Assembly (NCBI GenBank): GCA_963677345.2
Contig: CAXXLC010000012.1
Span: 1 to 64,000, forward strand
Reading direction: 5' to 3'
From: Saccharicrinis sp963677345
Lineage (GTDB): Bacteria; Bacteroidota; Bacteroidia; Bacteroidales; Marinilabiliaceae
DNA: 64,000 nt
The notes beneath the pieces are model-generated. The model saw only the letters and a program-made list of their open reading frames with translations, made no database searches and was not told the DNA's origin. Within the stretch, counting starts at the first letter, position 1, and each line of letters opens with the position of its first letter. The position numbers were made by a program, and so were the translations under genes. This document shows positions 30,348-39,272 of the stretch, piece by piece.

Positions 30348-32318
30348 ATGATGAGCCCAAAACAAATTTTTGAGACAGGATTACAATACCATCATTATGC
30401 CAACACAGCATATCCTCTTACTCCAACATCGTTAAAAGAGTTTAGGATAAAAGATAAATCAGAATATCTTGATTTTTTGAAAAGCGAGTGGAGTAAAACT
30501 GATGAGTTAAGTTTATATGTTCACATTCCATTTTGTAAAGTTCGATGCAAATTTTGTGAGTATGTAGTTCTGGATTCTTCCGACAGTCCTGTAGAAGATG
30601 AATATGTTTCGCTTTTAATTAAGGAAATTGAAATCTATAAAGAAATACTAAACGGGAAACGTATTGTTGGTTATGATCTGGGAGGAGGAACTCCGACTAA
30701 ACTTTCTAATGAAAATCTGCAATTGATAACATCAACACTTCAATCATCATTTAACTTTGATGAGAATGTGATCTTTAGTATTGAAACAACGCCAATTATT
30801 GCAGCTCAAGAACCAGAAAAGATAAAGGCCGTTTATGATATGGGCTATCGCAGAATTAGTATGGGAATTCAGACTATTTCAGAAAGGTTGTTAAATGATC
30901 TGGGACGAGAAGGAACTACTCATATTTATGAAAGAGCGGTTGAGAATATCCGAAAAGCCGGTTATACGATGTTTAATGTAGATTTAATGTATGGCTTTTT
31001 ATACCAAAGTGATGAGGATTTTGAAAATACAATTCGATATGCGATTGCATTAAATCCTGAATTTATCACCTTGTATAGAAATAGGTACAAAGGAACCAAG
31101 TTGGAAGGAGAATCAGGAGGAGTTTCACTTTATAAAATCATCCATCAGTACAGGATTGCGTATCGCATTTTAACAGAAAATGGTTATGAAGGAAATCCTG
31201 GTAAAAACACCTTTAGTAAGGTAAAGAACGATTATGGAACCAGTGATTATCTTACAAAAAGAGTAATTGATGGAGTTCCATATGTAGGTATGGGATTAGG
31301 AGCTCAGTCGTTTGGGATGGATTACCTTGCATATAATAGTGGTGCTGCAAACAAAAAATTGAATGTCTATAAAGAAAAAATAGAAAAGGGATTATTGCCT
31401 ATCCAGGATATCTATGCCTTAGATCAGGAGGAAGTAATGGCTAAAATGATTTCAGTAGCATTTTATTTCGGTTTTGTTGACCTGGATGCCTTTTATAAAC
31501 GCTTTCAGTTATCATTTGTAGATTACTTTAAAGATGAGGTTGAGTTTGTTATTAGTGAAGGTCTGATGGAGCTAAAAGGTCAACGTTTATATCTTACATC
31601 ACGTGGATCTGATTATATAAATGGTATTATTCCTTTGTTTTATTCTAAGCGCTCAAAGAAAGAATTAAAAAACCTGCTGACTTCTAACACAAACTTAAGT
31701 ACAGGAGAACAGGAATTTTTAAAGGCTTATGATTTAAAAGCTTTTGATCGACCATCGTTGACCTCTGATATTATTGTTTTTACAGAAGAGCAAACTTCAA
31801 AATCATATTCTGTTGTTTTAATAAAACGAGGCGAACATCCGTTTATGAATGATTGGGCCTTGCCAGGGGGCTTTGTTAAAAACGGAGAGTCAGCAGAGGA
31901 TACGGCCTATCGAGAACTAATGGAAGAAACCAGTATTGAAGATATCCCTTTATCACAAATATATTTTGAAAGTCAACCCAAACGAGATCCAAGAGGATGG
32001 ATTGTTTCATGTGTTTTTGCTGGTCTGACTCAAAAAGAAAATTTAAAACTTCAATATGGAGATGATGCGATAAATATTGGATTATTCTCTATCAATACCG
32101 AGGTTAAAGAAATAACAGATACAGAAAAAGGTAAAATTGAAAAGATCCATCTTCAACTAAAACATGAAACTACTATACTTGAGGCCGTAATTGAAAAAGA
32201 AACGTTAAATACACCTATGGGAAAAAAGTGTGTTTATAAGGTTCTAACTTCTAAAGGAATTGCCTTTGATCATGCTTCCATGATATTAAGGGGTATAGAT
32301 GTTTTGAAGAATAATTAA
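30348..32318 (+). CDS. Radical SAM (HemN/HemW-like) :: Nudix hydrolase fusion
   Basis: Cytoplasmic 656-residue fusion. The N-terminal part, about 1-440, is a radical SAM enzyme of the coproporphyrinogen oxidase-like group: LYVHIPFCKVRCKFCEY with cluster cysteines C63, C67 and C70, then YDLGGGTPTKLSNENLQ, SMGIQTISERLLNDLGREG, FNVDLMYGFLYQSDEDFENT and GMGLGAQSFG. A HemN-like C-terminal winged region follows (MAKMISVAFYFGFVDLDAF). From about 455 a Nudix domain begins (FDRPSLTSDIIVFTEEQ), with an intact box GFVKNGESAEDTAYRELMEE (residues 508-527) and an ADP-ribose pyrophosphatase-like end. Both active sites look complete. Function is not predictable: heme handling (HemW, HutW/ChuW) plus hydrolysis of a nucleotide is one possibility. 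No heme genes are adjacent. Confidence 0.88.
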   Translation: MMSPKQIFETGLQYHHYANTAYPLTPTSLKEFRIKDKSEYLDFLKSEWSKTDELSLYVHIPFCKVRCKFCEYVVLDSSDSPVEDEYVSLLIKEIEIYKEILNGKRIVGYDLGGGTPTKLSNENLQLITSTLQSSFNFDENVIFSIETTPIIAAQEPEKIKAVYDMGYRRISMGIQTISERLLNDLGREGTTHIYERAVENIRKAGYTMFNVDLMYGFLYQSDEDFENTIRYAIALNPEFITLYRNRYKGTKLEGESGGVSLYKIIHQYRIAYRILTENGYEGNPGKNTFSKVKNDYGTSDYLTKRVIDGVPYVGMGLGAQSFGMDYLAYNSGAANKKLNVYKEKIEKGLLPIQDIYALDQEEVMAKMISVAFYFGFVDLDAFYKRFQLSFVDYFKDEVEFVISEGLMELKGQRLYLTSRGSDYINGIIPLFYSKRSKKELKNLLTSNTNLSTGEQEFLKAYDLKAFDRPSLTSDIIVFTEEQTSKSYSVVLIKRGEHPFMNDWALPGGFVKNGESAEDTAYRELMEETSIEDIPLSQIYFESQPKRDPRGWIVSCVFAGLTQKENLKLQYGDDAINIGLFSINTEVKEITDTEKGKIEKIHLQLKHETTILEAVIEKETLNTPMGKKCVYKVLTSKGIAFDHASMILRGIDVLKNN

Positions 32319-32340
32319 AGGAAATAATATTTTTAACAGA

Positions 32341-32376
32341 AACGCCCTGATAAGTATATCTAACAGGGCGTTTATT
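32341..32376 (+). terminator. Rho-independent terminator after the radical SAM-Nudix gene
   Basis: AACGCCCTG (32341-32349) and CAGGGCGTT (32364-32372) form a perfect 9-bp stem with a 14-base loop and a short T-rich tail. Confidence 0.8.
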
Positions 32377-32756
32377 ATTAATAAACTGACATTTTCCATG
32401 TCTTTAAAAAGCCTGTATCGCTTGCTTTGCAAGCATTTTATAAACCACTAATTTTGCGAATTGAACGAATTGCTTTTCTTCGAAAAGCTTAATAACTATA
32501 AAGTTGATTCTAAATTCGTCTAATTAGAGTAATTCGTGGTTAAATCAATAGTAAATGTAATTGACTGAATATCAGTCCTAAGCTTAAGGTTTTATTCGTA
32601 AATAATTGAAATGCATCTTTTTACACATCATGGGAAACATCAGTTAATAAATCTTTAATTCATATCTAACAGATTTTTGCTCTTAGCCAAATTGTTACAT
32701 TTCAAATAATTTTCCTTTTCCCCTTCTCCATGTTCCATTACTACTTTTAAATGGTA
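32377..32756. repeat. Gene-free stretch with a dispersed-type intergenic repeat
   Basis: No gene seen. It holds GCTTGC-TTT-GCAAGC near 32420, AACCACTAATTTTGCGAATT (32443-32462), the small hairpin GCTTTTC-TTC-GAAAAGC near 32472, and AATTCGTCTAATTAG with AATTCGTGGTT (within 32513-32541). The outer ends AACCAC and GTGGTT are inverted. The AATTCGTCTAATTAG / AATTCGTGGTT wording is one I associate with repeated intergenic sequences of many Bacteroidota, so it is probably a dispersed non-coding repeat. Confidence 0.45.
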
Positions 32757-35285
32757 TCATTCCCATTCAGCTTTTACTTTATTTATCATAGTAGTAGAAC
32801 CACCATTATATTGGATTCCAAAACCTCCAAATGTATTTGGATCTATTTCTGCGTTTATTGAAACTTCCGGTAATACTTCCGGATATTTAGTATATGCAGG
32901 ATATTCTTTAGTCGTTGAAACATGGGCGGATATTTTAACTCCTTCAACATTTATTTTAATTGAACAAGGAGATCTGAAACAACTTGTTGTAACTCCTTTA
33001 CCAATTTGCTTTGCAATACCATTTTCATATTTTACAAAATAGCAATCCACTGCATTGCCATATTTAGTGGTTCTGATTAACCTTAATCCATATCCCGTCA
33101 AGGTTTTGTTATCAAACTTAATTAGTACATCCATATATAAAGGAGCAACACTAAATCCTTGACCTGCAGTTTTAAAAGGAGAAACAGTCATGTTAACACT
33201 CATGTCTTTACACTTATCTTTCACAGGAGTATATAACATGGTGGCACTTCTTCCTGTTTGAAGCAATCCGACCATATTGGCATTACCATCTGAACCTTCG
33301 CCATAAAGCCAGGCATTTTTAGTTGTATCAACAGGGATTACTACTCCATCCTTTTTTGTTTCAAGAGGTCTGAATGTCCAAAAGCCAGGAATAATCTGAC
33401 ACTGATTTTCAACAGAGATATTTTTAAATTCCGTAGTATATAAATGATCATCTGTAGTAATGTTTTTAATTGATATTGGTTTTTTAGTAATGGCTTTTAC
33501 TGCTTTACCTGGTTCACATCTTAAATGTTTTGACGCCACAGTAGCCATTATATAATATCCTACATCTGAAGTTGATAAAGAATATGTTTTGAGCGGTTCG
33601 TTAAGTCTTGATACCATAACCTTTATAGGATTATTTCCTTCCTTATTATCACATCGGTACCAGGTAATTAACGATTCGTCTTCATATTTCATGTCAAGAT
33701 TGTAATCAACCGTTATTTTACCATCTGTTGGCTTTGATAATTTAGGGAACTTTGTAAAGTTTGGGGCATCTAATTTTAAAGGAGACACATCTACCACACT
33801 TGCGGCTTCAATCCCTAAATCATTCGATGCATAAATGATAACTTCTCTTGTATCATCATTATTATTTGTAGGAATTACTTTACATGATAAAGTATTAGAA
33901 GAAGGAATTAATTTAACAATGGAACTATCTTTTGAAGATACATACCAATTTAATTTTGCTTTCTCTACTATATATTCTCCAAATCTGTTTACAATGGCAT
34001 CTAAAGATAAAGTGTCTTTGCCTGTTTCAATAATATTACGACTCGAAGGAATCAAAATTTGAGTTGGTAAATCAGTATACTTCTTTTGGCTCTTCTTTTC
34101 AGCTTCCAGAACTAAATTCTTTATGCCACAAGGATCCCAATCATCATCTCCTTTTAATAGATTGTATGTATTATAAATTATGGAGTCTCCAAGTTGAATT
34201 CTATATGCATTAAGTATTGGCAATTTAGTCATGTCAATTGTAGATGATGCATCCTTTGAACTAATGGTTATAGGCTGTGAGTTTAAAGAAACATTGTATT
34301 GATAGTTTTTCATTTCATGAGGAGGAACATCTCTCCATCCAACATAATTAACTGTTTTGGAATGAAACCTGGTATCAATGACAGCAAGCTGACCATTTGC
34401 TTTAGTAAAATATTGATTCCCGTGTGTAACAGAGTTAATATCACAATTAAAAAATACAGAACCTGTTTGAACAGTATTGTAGAAAGGTTTTGAACTAAAG
34501 AAATTAAAAGTACAGTTCAGGCATACTCCTGTTCCGCATAAAGCATCGTCAGTACATTCCATATGACAACGATCAAAAAGAATTCGCTTTGCACCGACGA
34601 AATTACATAAGTTCAATCTACTAATAAACCTAGTGTTTCTGGCAACAATTTTATCTCCATTACAATGAATCAATTGAGCTTGTACTATAGCTGAACCCCT
34701 TTTTTTTCTATTTAATTCAGGTTTCAGTGGAAAGTATAAGTCAACATTACAGTAATTAGCGAAGGTTATATTTTCAGATGAAGTTCCGTCTCCTGAAAAT
34801 CTGAACATCGTAAAATTCCCTACTGCTCCCATTGTTTGTCCGCGATTACAAGCCAATACTACATTTTTTGCATCTTCAGATAAACCGTAAAAACGTAGCC
34901 ACTCGCAATCTATTTTTAAGCCATAAGGTACCGGATCATTGCCTCGCGTTCTTATTTCAGGATCATCCGGGTTGTCAATCCAATATACCCAAGGAGCAAT
35001 ATATAAAACCATTGGATCATCTTCAGTTCCTTGTGTTAAGTGTTTTGCCGCTTCATTTATGGAGTTATAAACAAACGGATATTTTTTTATTTCGTCATCA
35101 CTAAGTTGACCATCAATAAAAAATGCTTTGGGTCCTAGTTTTATATCCTTATCTTGATAAAGGATGCTCTTTCCTAAAAATTGTATTGGATTAGAGGAAT
35201 CAAGTGATTTGTATTGAAAAGAATTTTGTCCAAAACAATAGGACGAAATAATAATTTGAATAATAAAAAGTAGTGATTTTTTCAT
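32757..35285 (-). CDS. Large secreted beta-helix protein of the pectin locus (pectinesterase/pectate lyase-like)
   Basis: An 842-residue secreted protein encoded opposite to its neighbours. A signal peptide (LLFIIQIIISSYCFGQ) precedes a parallel beta-helix of about 350 residues: PFVYNSINEAAKHLTQG and PMVLYIAPWVYWIDNP resemble the start of CE8/PL1-type helices, followed by NITFANYCNVDLYFPLKPEL, KIVARNTRFISRLNLCNFVG and CHMECTDDALCGTG. Residues about 400-600 hold Ig-like domains (LNWYVSSKDSSIVKLIP). From about 640 comes a concanavalin-like jelly roll (FWTFRPLETKKDGVVIP, then LTGYGLRLIRTTKYGNAVDC). I cannot find the CE8 signature QDT/LGRPW, so an esterase role is unproven. The setting suggests pectin binding or lysis. 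Confidence 0.65.
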   Translation of the reverse strand: MKKSLLFIIQIIISSYCFGQNSFQYKSLDSSNPIQFLGKSILYQDKDIKLGPKAFFIDGQLSDDEIKKYPFVYNSINEAAKHLTQGTEDDPMVLYIAPWVYWIDNPDDPEIRTRGNDPVPYGLKIDCEWLRFYGLSEDAKNVVLACNRGQTMGAVGNFTMFRFSGDGTSSENITFANYCNVDLYFPLKPELNRKKRGSAIVQAQLIHCNGDKIVARNTRFISRLNLCNFVGAKRILFDRCHMECTDDALCGTGVCLNCTFNFFSSKPFYNTVQTGSVFFNCDINSVTHGNQYFTKANGQLAVIDTRFHSKTVNYVGWRDVPPHEMKNYQYNVSLNSQPITISSKDASSTIDMTKLPILNAYRIQLGDSIIYNTYNLLKGDDDWDPCGIKNLVLEAEKKSQKKYTDLPTQILIPSSRNIIETGKDTLSLDAIVNRFGEYIVEKAKLNWYVSSKDSSIVKLIPSSNTLSCKVIPTNNNDDTREVIIYASNDLGIEAASVVDVSPLKLDAPNFTKFPKLSKPTDGKITVDYNLDMKYEDESLITWYRCDNKEGNNPIKVMVSRLNEPLKTYSLSTSDVGYYIMATVASKHLRCEPGKAVKAITKKPISIKNITTDDHLYTTEFKNISVENQCQIIPGFWTFRPLETKKDGVVIPVDTTKNAWLYGEGSDGNANMVGLLQTGRSATMLYTPVKDKCKDMSVNMTVSPFKTAGQGFSVAPLYMDVLIKFDNKTLTGYGLRLIRTTKYGNAVDCYFVKYENGIAKQIGKGVTTSCFRSPCSIKINVEGVKISAHVSTTKEYPAYTKYPEVLPEVSINAEIDPNTFGGFGIQYNGGSTTMINKVKAEWE

Positions 35286-35613
35286 TTATAGTTAGTTTTT
35301 TAATCTGCATTATGTAATAGAGGTTCGTAGTGAGCGTTAAAAGTGCAATAAAACAAGAATTTGCTGAAATGAGGCATAGCATCGTTCTGGTGAATTGAAG
35401 CAAATTAGTATAACGCTTGTTTTGAAGCAATTTAAATGCGTAATAGAATATCTATTGCATGTTGCAGGTTTATAAGTCTGACCGCTAAAGTTATAATCAT
35501 TTAATGAATTGATATGTTTTTTTAGGTATGTAAATTCTATGTAAATAAAAAAATCAAATTTAGAGCAAGGGTAAAAGACAACTTATGGATTATATTAGTG
35601 TAAGAGAATAATC
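35286..35613. promoter_or_regulatory. Divergent intergenic region between the beta-helix gene and fecR
   Basis: 328 bases without a gene. Both flanking genes are transcribed outward, so it must hold two promoters. I see no clear TAnnTTTG box. No remnant of an ECF sigma factor gene, which normally precedes fecR, is readable in any frame. Confidence 0.5.
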
Positions 35614-36597
35614 ATGAATACTGAAATAGAAAATAAGTTAATAAACCTGGTATCTGGAAATATCGAGGGAAAAGAAAAGGAAGAGTTGGTGTCAAAGATT
35701 TATTCAGATCCTGACTTATTAAAGAAATTTCAACATCTTAAGAATGCATGGGCTTTATCTAAATATCCCCAGGCCGTAGAACAAAGGAAGGTTGATCAGT
35801 CGTTTAATGATTTTATCAAAAAGATTAATAAAAAGAAAAAGGTTGTTCTCTTAAATTATTTAAAATATGCGGCTGTTGTTATTGTATTTTTATCAATAGG
35901 GATTTTAAGTAATAAGTATTTAATTAATGATTTTTCATTCAGTAAGAAAGATGCATTTGCGATGAATGAAATAATTGTTCCCAATGGAGATAAAGCAGAA
36001 ATCACTTTGGCTGATGGAACTAAAGTATGGTTAAATTCTGGTACAACATTTCATTTTCCTGCAGAGTTTAAAGGTAAGTCGCGTAAAGTAAATATTGAAG
36101 GCGAAGCTTATTTTGAGGTTACAAAAAGTAAAAAGCAATTTATTGTAAATACAAACTACGGTGATATAAAGGTGTTAGGAACATCTTTTAATGTGAGAGC
36201 ATATGAAAATATGAATTTTCAGGCAAACTTAATAGAAGGAAGTATTCAGTTTTCTAAAGATTCAATTGGTAGATTGTTAAAGCCCGGAGAACAATTGATT
36301 ATTAACGATAGACAAGAAATTGTTATATCGAAGTTTAATAATCCATCTAGTTATACATGGAAAGATGGTACAATAACTTTTCAAAACGAAAGTTTGAATG
36401 ATGTAGCAAAAAAGCTGGAACGTCATTTTAATTTATCAATTGAAATTGAGCCTAAACTTTCAAATATTCGTTTTACAGGTAAAATTTATAATGAGTCAAT
36501 TGAAGAAGTAATGACTCTGATTGATAAAATTGAGCCTATAAAATATAAATATCAAAAGGATTCAAATCATCTTCTTATTTCGTGTCGAAACAATTAA
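35614..36597 (+). CDS. FecR-family anti-sigma factor, without a neighbouring ECF sigma gene
   Basis: Inner-membrane anti-sigma factor that normally transmits a signal from a SusC-type transporter to an ECF sigma factor. The N-terminal cytoplasmic part (about 1-80) is followed by one transmembrane helix (LKYAAVVIVFLSIGILS, about 84-100). Next is the periplasmic FecR domain (IIVPNGDKAEITLADGTKVW, then GEAYFEVTKSKKQFIVNT and VLGTSFNVRAYENMNFQANL), then a DUF4974 domain at the end (FTGKIYNESIEEVMTLID). The 327 residues are normal. Oddly, no sigma gene lies upstream, and no transporter follows directly; esterase genes do. It may serve a sigma factor elsewhere, acting on the SusC proteins at 42006 or 50682. 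Confidence 0.92.
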   Translation: MNTEIENKLINLVSGNIEGKEKEELVSKIYSDPDLLKKFQHLKNAWALSKYPQAVEQRKVDQSFNDFIKKINKKKKVVLLNYLKYAAVVIVFLSIGILSNKYLINDFSFSKKDAFAMNEIIVPNGDKAEITLADGTKVWLNSGTTFHFPAEFKGKSRKVNIEGEAYFEVTKSKKQFIVNTNYGDIKVLGTSFNVRAYENMNFQANLIEGSIQFSKDSIGRLLKPGEQLIINDRQEIVISKFNNPSSYTWKDGTITFQNESLNDVAKKLERHFNLSIEIEPKLSNIRFTGKIYNESIEEVMTLIDKIEPIKYKYQKDSNHLLISCRNN

Positions 36598-36678
36598 GAA
36601 TTATTCTTTTTTAGGATTATACTTGGTATTAAAACCATTTACCTTTTATTTTTACCTGCAATAAAAATTGTCAGGCAT

Positions 36679-37992
36679 ATGAAAAAAATATTGTTAAGAG
36701 GATTACTACCTCTAATGTTATTTGCTGTCAGTATTATATTGAGAGCAGAAAATTATCCACATAGAAGTGATGTATTATGGGTAACTACTCCAAATCATTC
36801 AGATTGGTTGTACAAAACAAATGAGAAAGCAAAAATCTCAGTATCTGTTTACCATTATGGAATATTACAAGATACACTTACTGTAAATTACAGTGTTGCT
36901 CCGGATATGATGGATGCCATTAATTCTGGAACTGCTCTGATTAAAAATGGGATAGCTTCTATTAACATTGGGACTTTAAAGTATCCTGGTTTTCTGGATT
37001 TGAATTTAAAGATAAACCTAAACGGAAAGGAATATAAACATCACATTAAAGTGGGTTTTGATCCTGAAAAGTTAACGGCTTATACTAAATTGCCTTCAGA
37101 TTTTGATTCTTTTTGGGAAAATGCAAAAGAAGAAGCTGCTCAATGCCCGATGAAAGTTGAACGTACTTTTGTTCCTGAATATTCAAGCGATAAAGTAGAC
37201 TGTTATTTGGTTAAAATACAGGCTTATGAAAAAGGACGATATGTTTATGGTTATTTAACTATCCCTAAAAAAGAAGGTAAATTTCCTGTTGTTTTTTCTC
37301 CTCCCGGTGCTGGTATTAAACCTATGAATCCTTTAAAAGATATATTTTATGCTGAGAGTGGATTTATTCGTTTAGATATGGAAATTCATGGAATAAGGCC
37401 AGATCTTAAAAAGGAGGATTATAAAGAGATTAGTAGTGCATTTGGAAATAAACACAACAGTTATTTGATTAATGGATTAGATAATCGTGATAATTATTAC
37501 ATGAAGAAAGTTTATTTATCGTGTATAAGGGCAATTGATTATTTAACTACTTTACCTGAATGGGATGGTAAAAATCTAATAGCACAAGGAGGAAGTCAGG
37601 GTGGTGCATTGGCTTTAATAACTGCTGGGCTGGACTCCAGAATTACAGCATGTGCAGCAAATCATCCGGCTTTAAGTGATATGGCCAGATATAAAATTGG
37701 TAAAGCTGGAGGATATCCTCATTTATTTACAAAATTTGAAGGTATGGATACTCCTGAAAAATTGAAAACCTTGCAGTATTTTGATGTTGTAAATTTTGCC
37801 AGAAAAATTAAAGTTCCTGTTTTTATGACCTGGGGATATAATGATAATGTTTGTCCTCCAACCACAAGTTACATTGTTTATAATACATTAAATACGAAAA
37901 AAGAATCTTTAGTTACTCCCGTAAACGAACACTGGATTTCGTTAACTACTCGTCATTCAATTTTAGATTGGATTCGAACACAATTAAAATAA
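36679..37992 (+). CDS. Secreted CE7-like acetylesterase (AXE1 / cephalosporin-C deacetylase fold)
   Basis: Secreted alpha/beta-hydrolase esterase that most likely removes acetyl groups from pectin or its fragments. A signal peptide (LPLMLFAVSIILRAE) and a beta-sandwich N-terminal domain (about 25-135) precede the hydrolase domain. The domain begins KLPSDFDSFWENAKEEAAQC, the usual CE7 lead. The triad can be read: S306 in GGSQGG, D389 in WGYNDNVCPP, H418 in VNEHW. The oxyanion and RGQ-type region is altered (MEIHGIRPDLKKEDYKE). The 437 residues exceed classic CE7 (about 320) because of the extra N-terminal domain. It starts 81 bases after fecR and 24 bases before the next esterase. Confidence 0.88.
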   Translation: MKKILLRGLLPLMLFAVSIILRAENYPHRSDVLWVTTPNHSDWLYKTNEKAKISVSVYHYGILQDTLTVNYSVAPDMMDAINSGTALIKNGIASINIGTLKYPGFLDLNLKINLNGKEYKHHIKVGFDPEKLTAYTKLPSDFDSFWENAKEEAAQCPMKVERTFVPEYSSDKVDCYLVKIQAYEKGRYVYGYLTIPKKEGKFPVVFSPPGAGIKPMNPLKDIFYAESGFIRLDMEIHGIRPDLKKEDYKEISSAFGNKHNSYLINGLDNRDNYYMKKVYLSCIRAIDYLTTLPEWDGKNLIAQGGSQGGALALITAGLDSRITACAANHPALSDMARYKIGKAGGYPHLFTKFEGMDTPEKLKTLQYFDVVNFARKIKVPVFMTWGYNDNVCPPTTSYIVYNTLNTKKESLVTPVNEHWISLTTRHSILDWIRTQLK

Positions 37993-38016
37993 TAACCATA
38001 TAATCAGTTATAGTCT

Positions 38017-39003
38017 ATGAACTTAAAACAGAGATCATTTTTATTATATTTTTTATTTTTTGCATCTATAGTGTGTGCGCAAACAAAAGCACCGGCTTAT
38101 CCAGTTGATACTAGTTATACGGTTGCAAATCAATTGCGTAAATATAAAAAACACTATCCTTATTTATTGACAGCAAAGGATGAATTACCTAAAGGAGTAA
38201 TTGGGGATAGAGATGTGATTTATACTACACTTAGAAAAACAAAGTATGGTAAACGAGATTTACATTTAGATATTTTTCGTCCTGAAAAGGAAGGGACATA
38301 CCCTGCAATAATTCTTGTTCACGGGGGAGCATGGAAAACCGGTAATAAGTCATTATTGATTCCAATGGCCCAAATGATTGCTAAAAGAGGTTTTGTGGCT
38401 GTTGCTGTTGAATATCAAATGGTGCTCGAAGCCCCATATCCTGCAGCTGTTCATAATATTAAGTCCGCTATACGATGGATGCGTGCTAATGCCGAAAAAT
38501 ATAACATTGATCCTGAAAGAATTGCTATTTCCGGAACATCAGCGGGAGGTCATTTAGCTTCTCTGGTTGGATTAACTAATGGATTAGAAAAGTTTGAAGG
38601 GGATATGGGAAATGAATCTTACTCAAGTTCTGTGCAAGCAATAATTGATATTGACGGAGTGTTGAATTTTATGGCTCCTATTTCTTTGAATAAAGAAAGA
38701 TCTGATGATTCTCCTGACGTACAGTGGATAGGTGGACAATTTAAAGATGTTCCTGAATTATGGAAAGAGGTATCTCCAATTTATTGGGCTAATGAAAATT
38801 CAGTCCCTATGCTGTTTGTCAATAGTGGTTATCCTAGATTTCATGCAGGTCAGGATGAGTTAAGAGGTATGTTAAATCAGTGGGGTATTTATAATGATGT
38901 AGTAAAGTTTAATGTTCGTATGCACACTTTCTGGTTATTTCATCCCTTTATTGATGAAACTGCAGAATATATGGTCGCTTTTATGAACACAGTAATGAAG
39001 TAA
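38017..39003 (+). CDS. Secreted alpha/beta-hydrolase esterase (HSL/BD-FAE-like)
   Basis: Secreted esterase with signal peptide (LLYFLFFASIVCAQ). Hydrolase motifs: oxyanion HGG in ILVHGGAWKTGN, nucleophile S175 in ISGTSAGGHLASL, a likely acid in HAGQDELRGM and histidine in RMHTFWLFHP. The 328-residue, single-domain form resembles CE10-like acetyl or feruloyl esterases that travel with pectinesterases in Bacteroidota. With the CE7-like and CE8 neighbours it probably strips acetyl or methyl esters so that lyases and hydrolases can cut the galacturonan chain. Substrate not certain. A terminator follows at 39070. Confidence 0.85.
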   Translation: MNLKQRSFLLYFLFFASIVCAQTKAPAYPVDTSYTVANQLRKYKKHYPYLLTAKDELPKGVIGDRDVIYTTLRKTKYGKRDLHLDIFRPEKEGTYPAIILVHGGAWKTGNKSLLIPMAQMIAKRGFVAVAVEYQMVLEAPYPAAVHNIKSAIRWMRANAEKYNIDPERIAISGTSAGGHLASLVGLTNGLEKFEGDMGNESYSSSVQAIIDIDGVLNFMAPISLNKERSDDSPDVQWIGGQFKDVPELWKEVSPIYWANENSVPMLFVNSGYPRFHAGQDELRGMLNQWGIYNDVVKFNVRMHTFWLFHPFIDETAEYMVAFMNTVMK

Positions 39004-39069
39004 GAAGCATGAAAGATATTAGCTGGATCAATAAGTGAAAGAATATAAGTTTAAGCTTTCTTTAAGTTG

Positions 39070-39103
39070 AGGCTGTCTCTTATGAAAGAAGACAGCCTTT
39101 TTT
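39070..39103 (+). terminator. Rho-independent terminator after the esterase pair
   Basis: AGGCTGTCT (39070-39078) and AGACAGCCT (39090-39098) form a perfect 9-bp stem followed by six T. Confidence 0.88.
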
Positions 39104-39202
39104 ATACGAAATCTGATATGGTGTTATTAGAAAAGTATGAAAGAAACTAATATGACCCTATAATTTTATTATTATACCCCATCGTAAGCTTAGTAAACTA
39201 TG

Positions 39203-39210
39203 TACTTTTG
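39203..39210 (+). promoter_or_regulatory. Candidate -7 box of the pectinesterase gene
   Basis: TACTTTTG fits the Bacteroidota -7 consensus TAnnTTTG and lies about 60 bases before the preferred ATG at 39273. No good -33 element is visible. Confidence 0.35.
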
Positions 39211-39272
39211 GTTTGGATTAGTACAAGTTGTTCTTTCCAGAATTTACATTATCATTATTTAATTATTCGTTT

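Noticed and set aside
35200..35430. Minus-strand open frame overlapping the start of the beta-helix gene
   Set aside because: Out of frame with the real gene and without any recognisable protein features.
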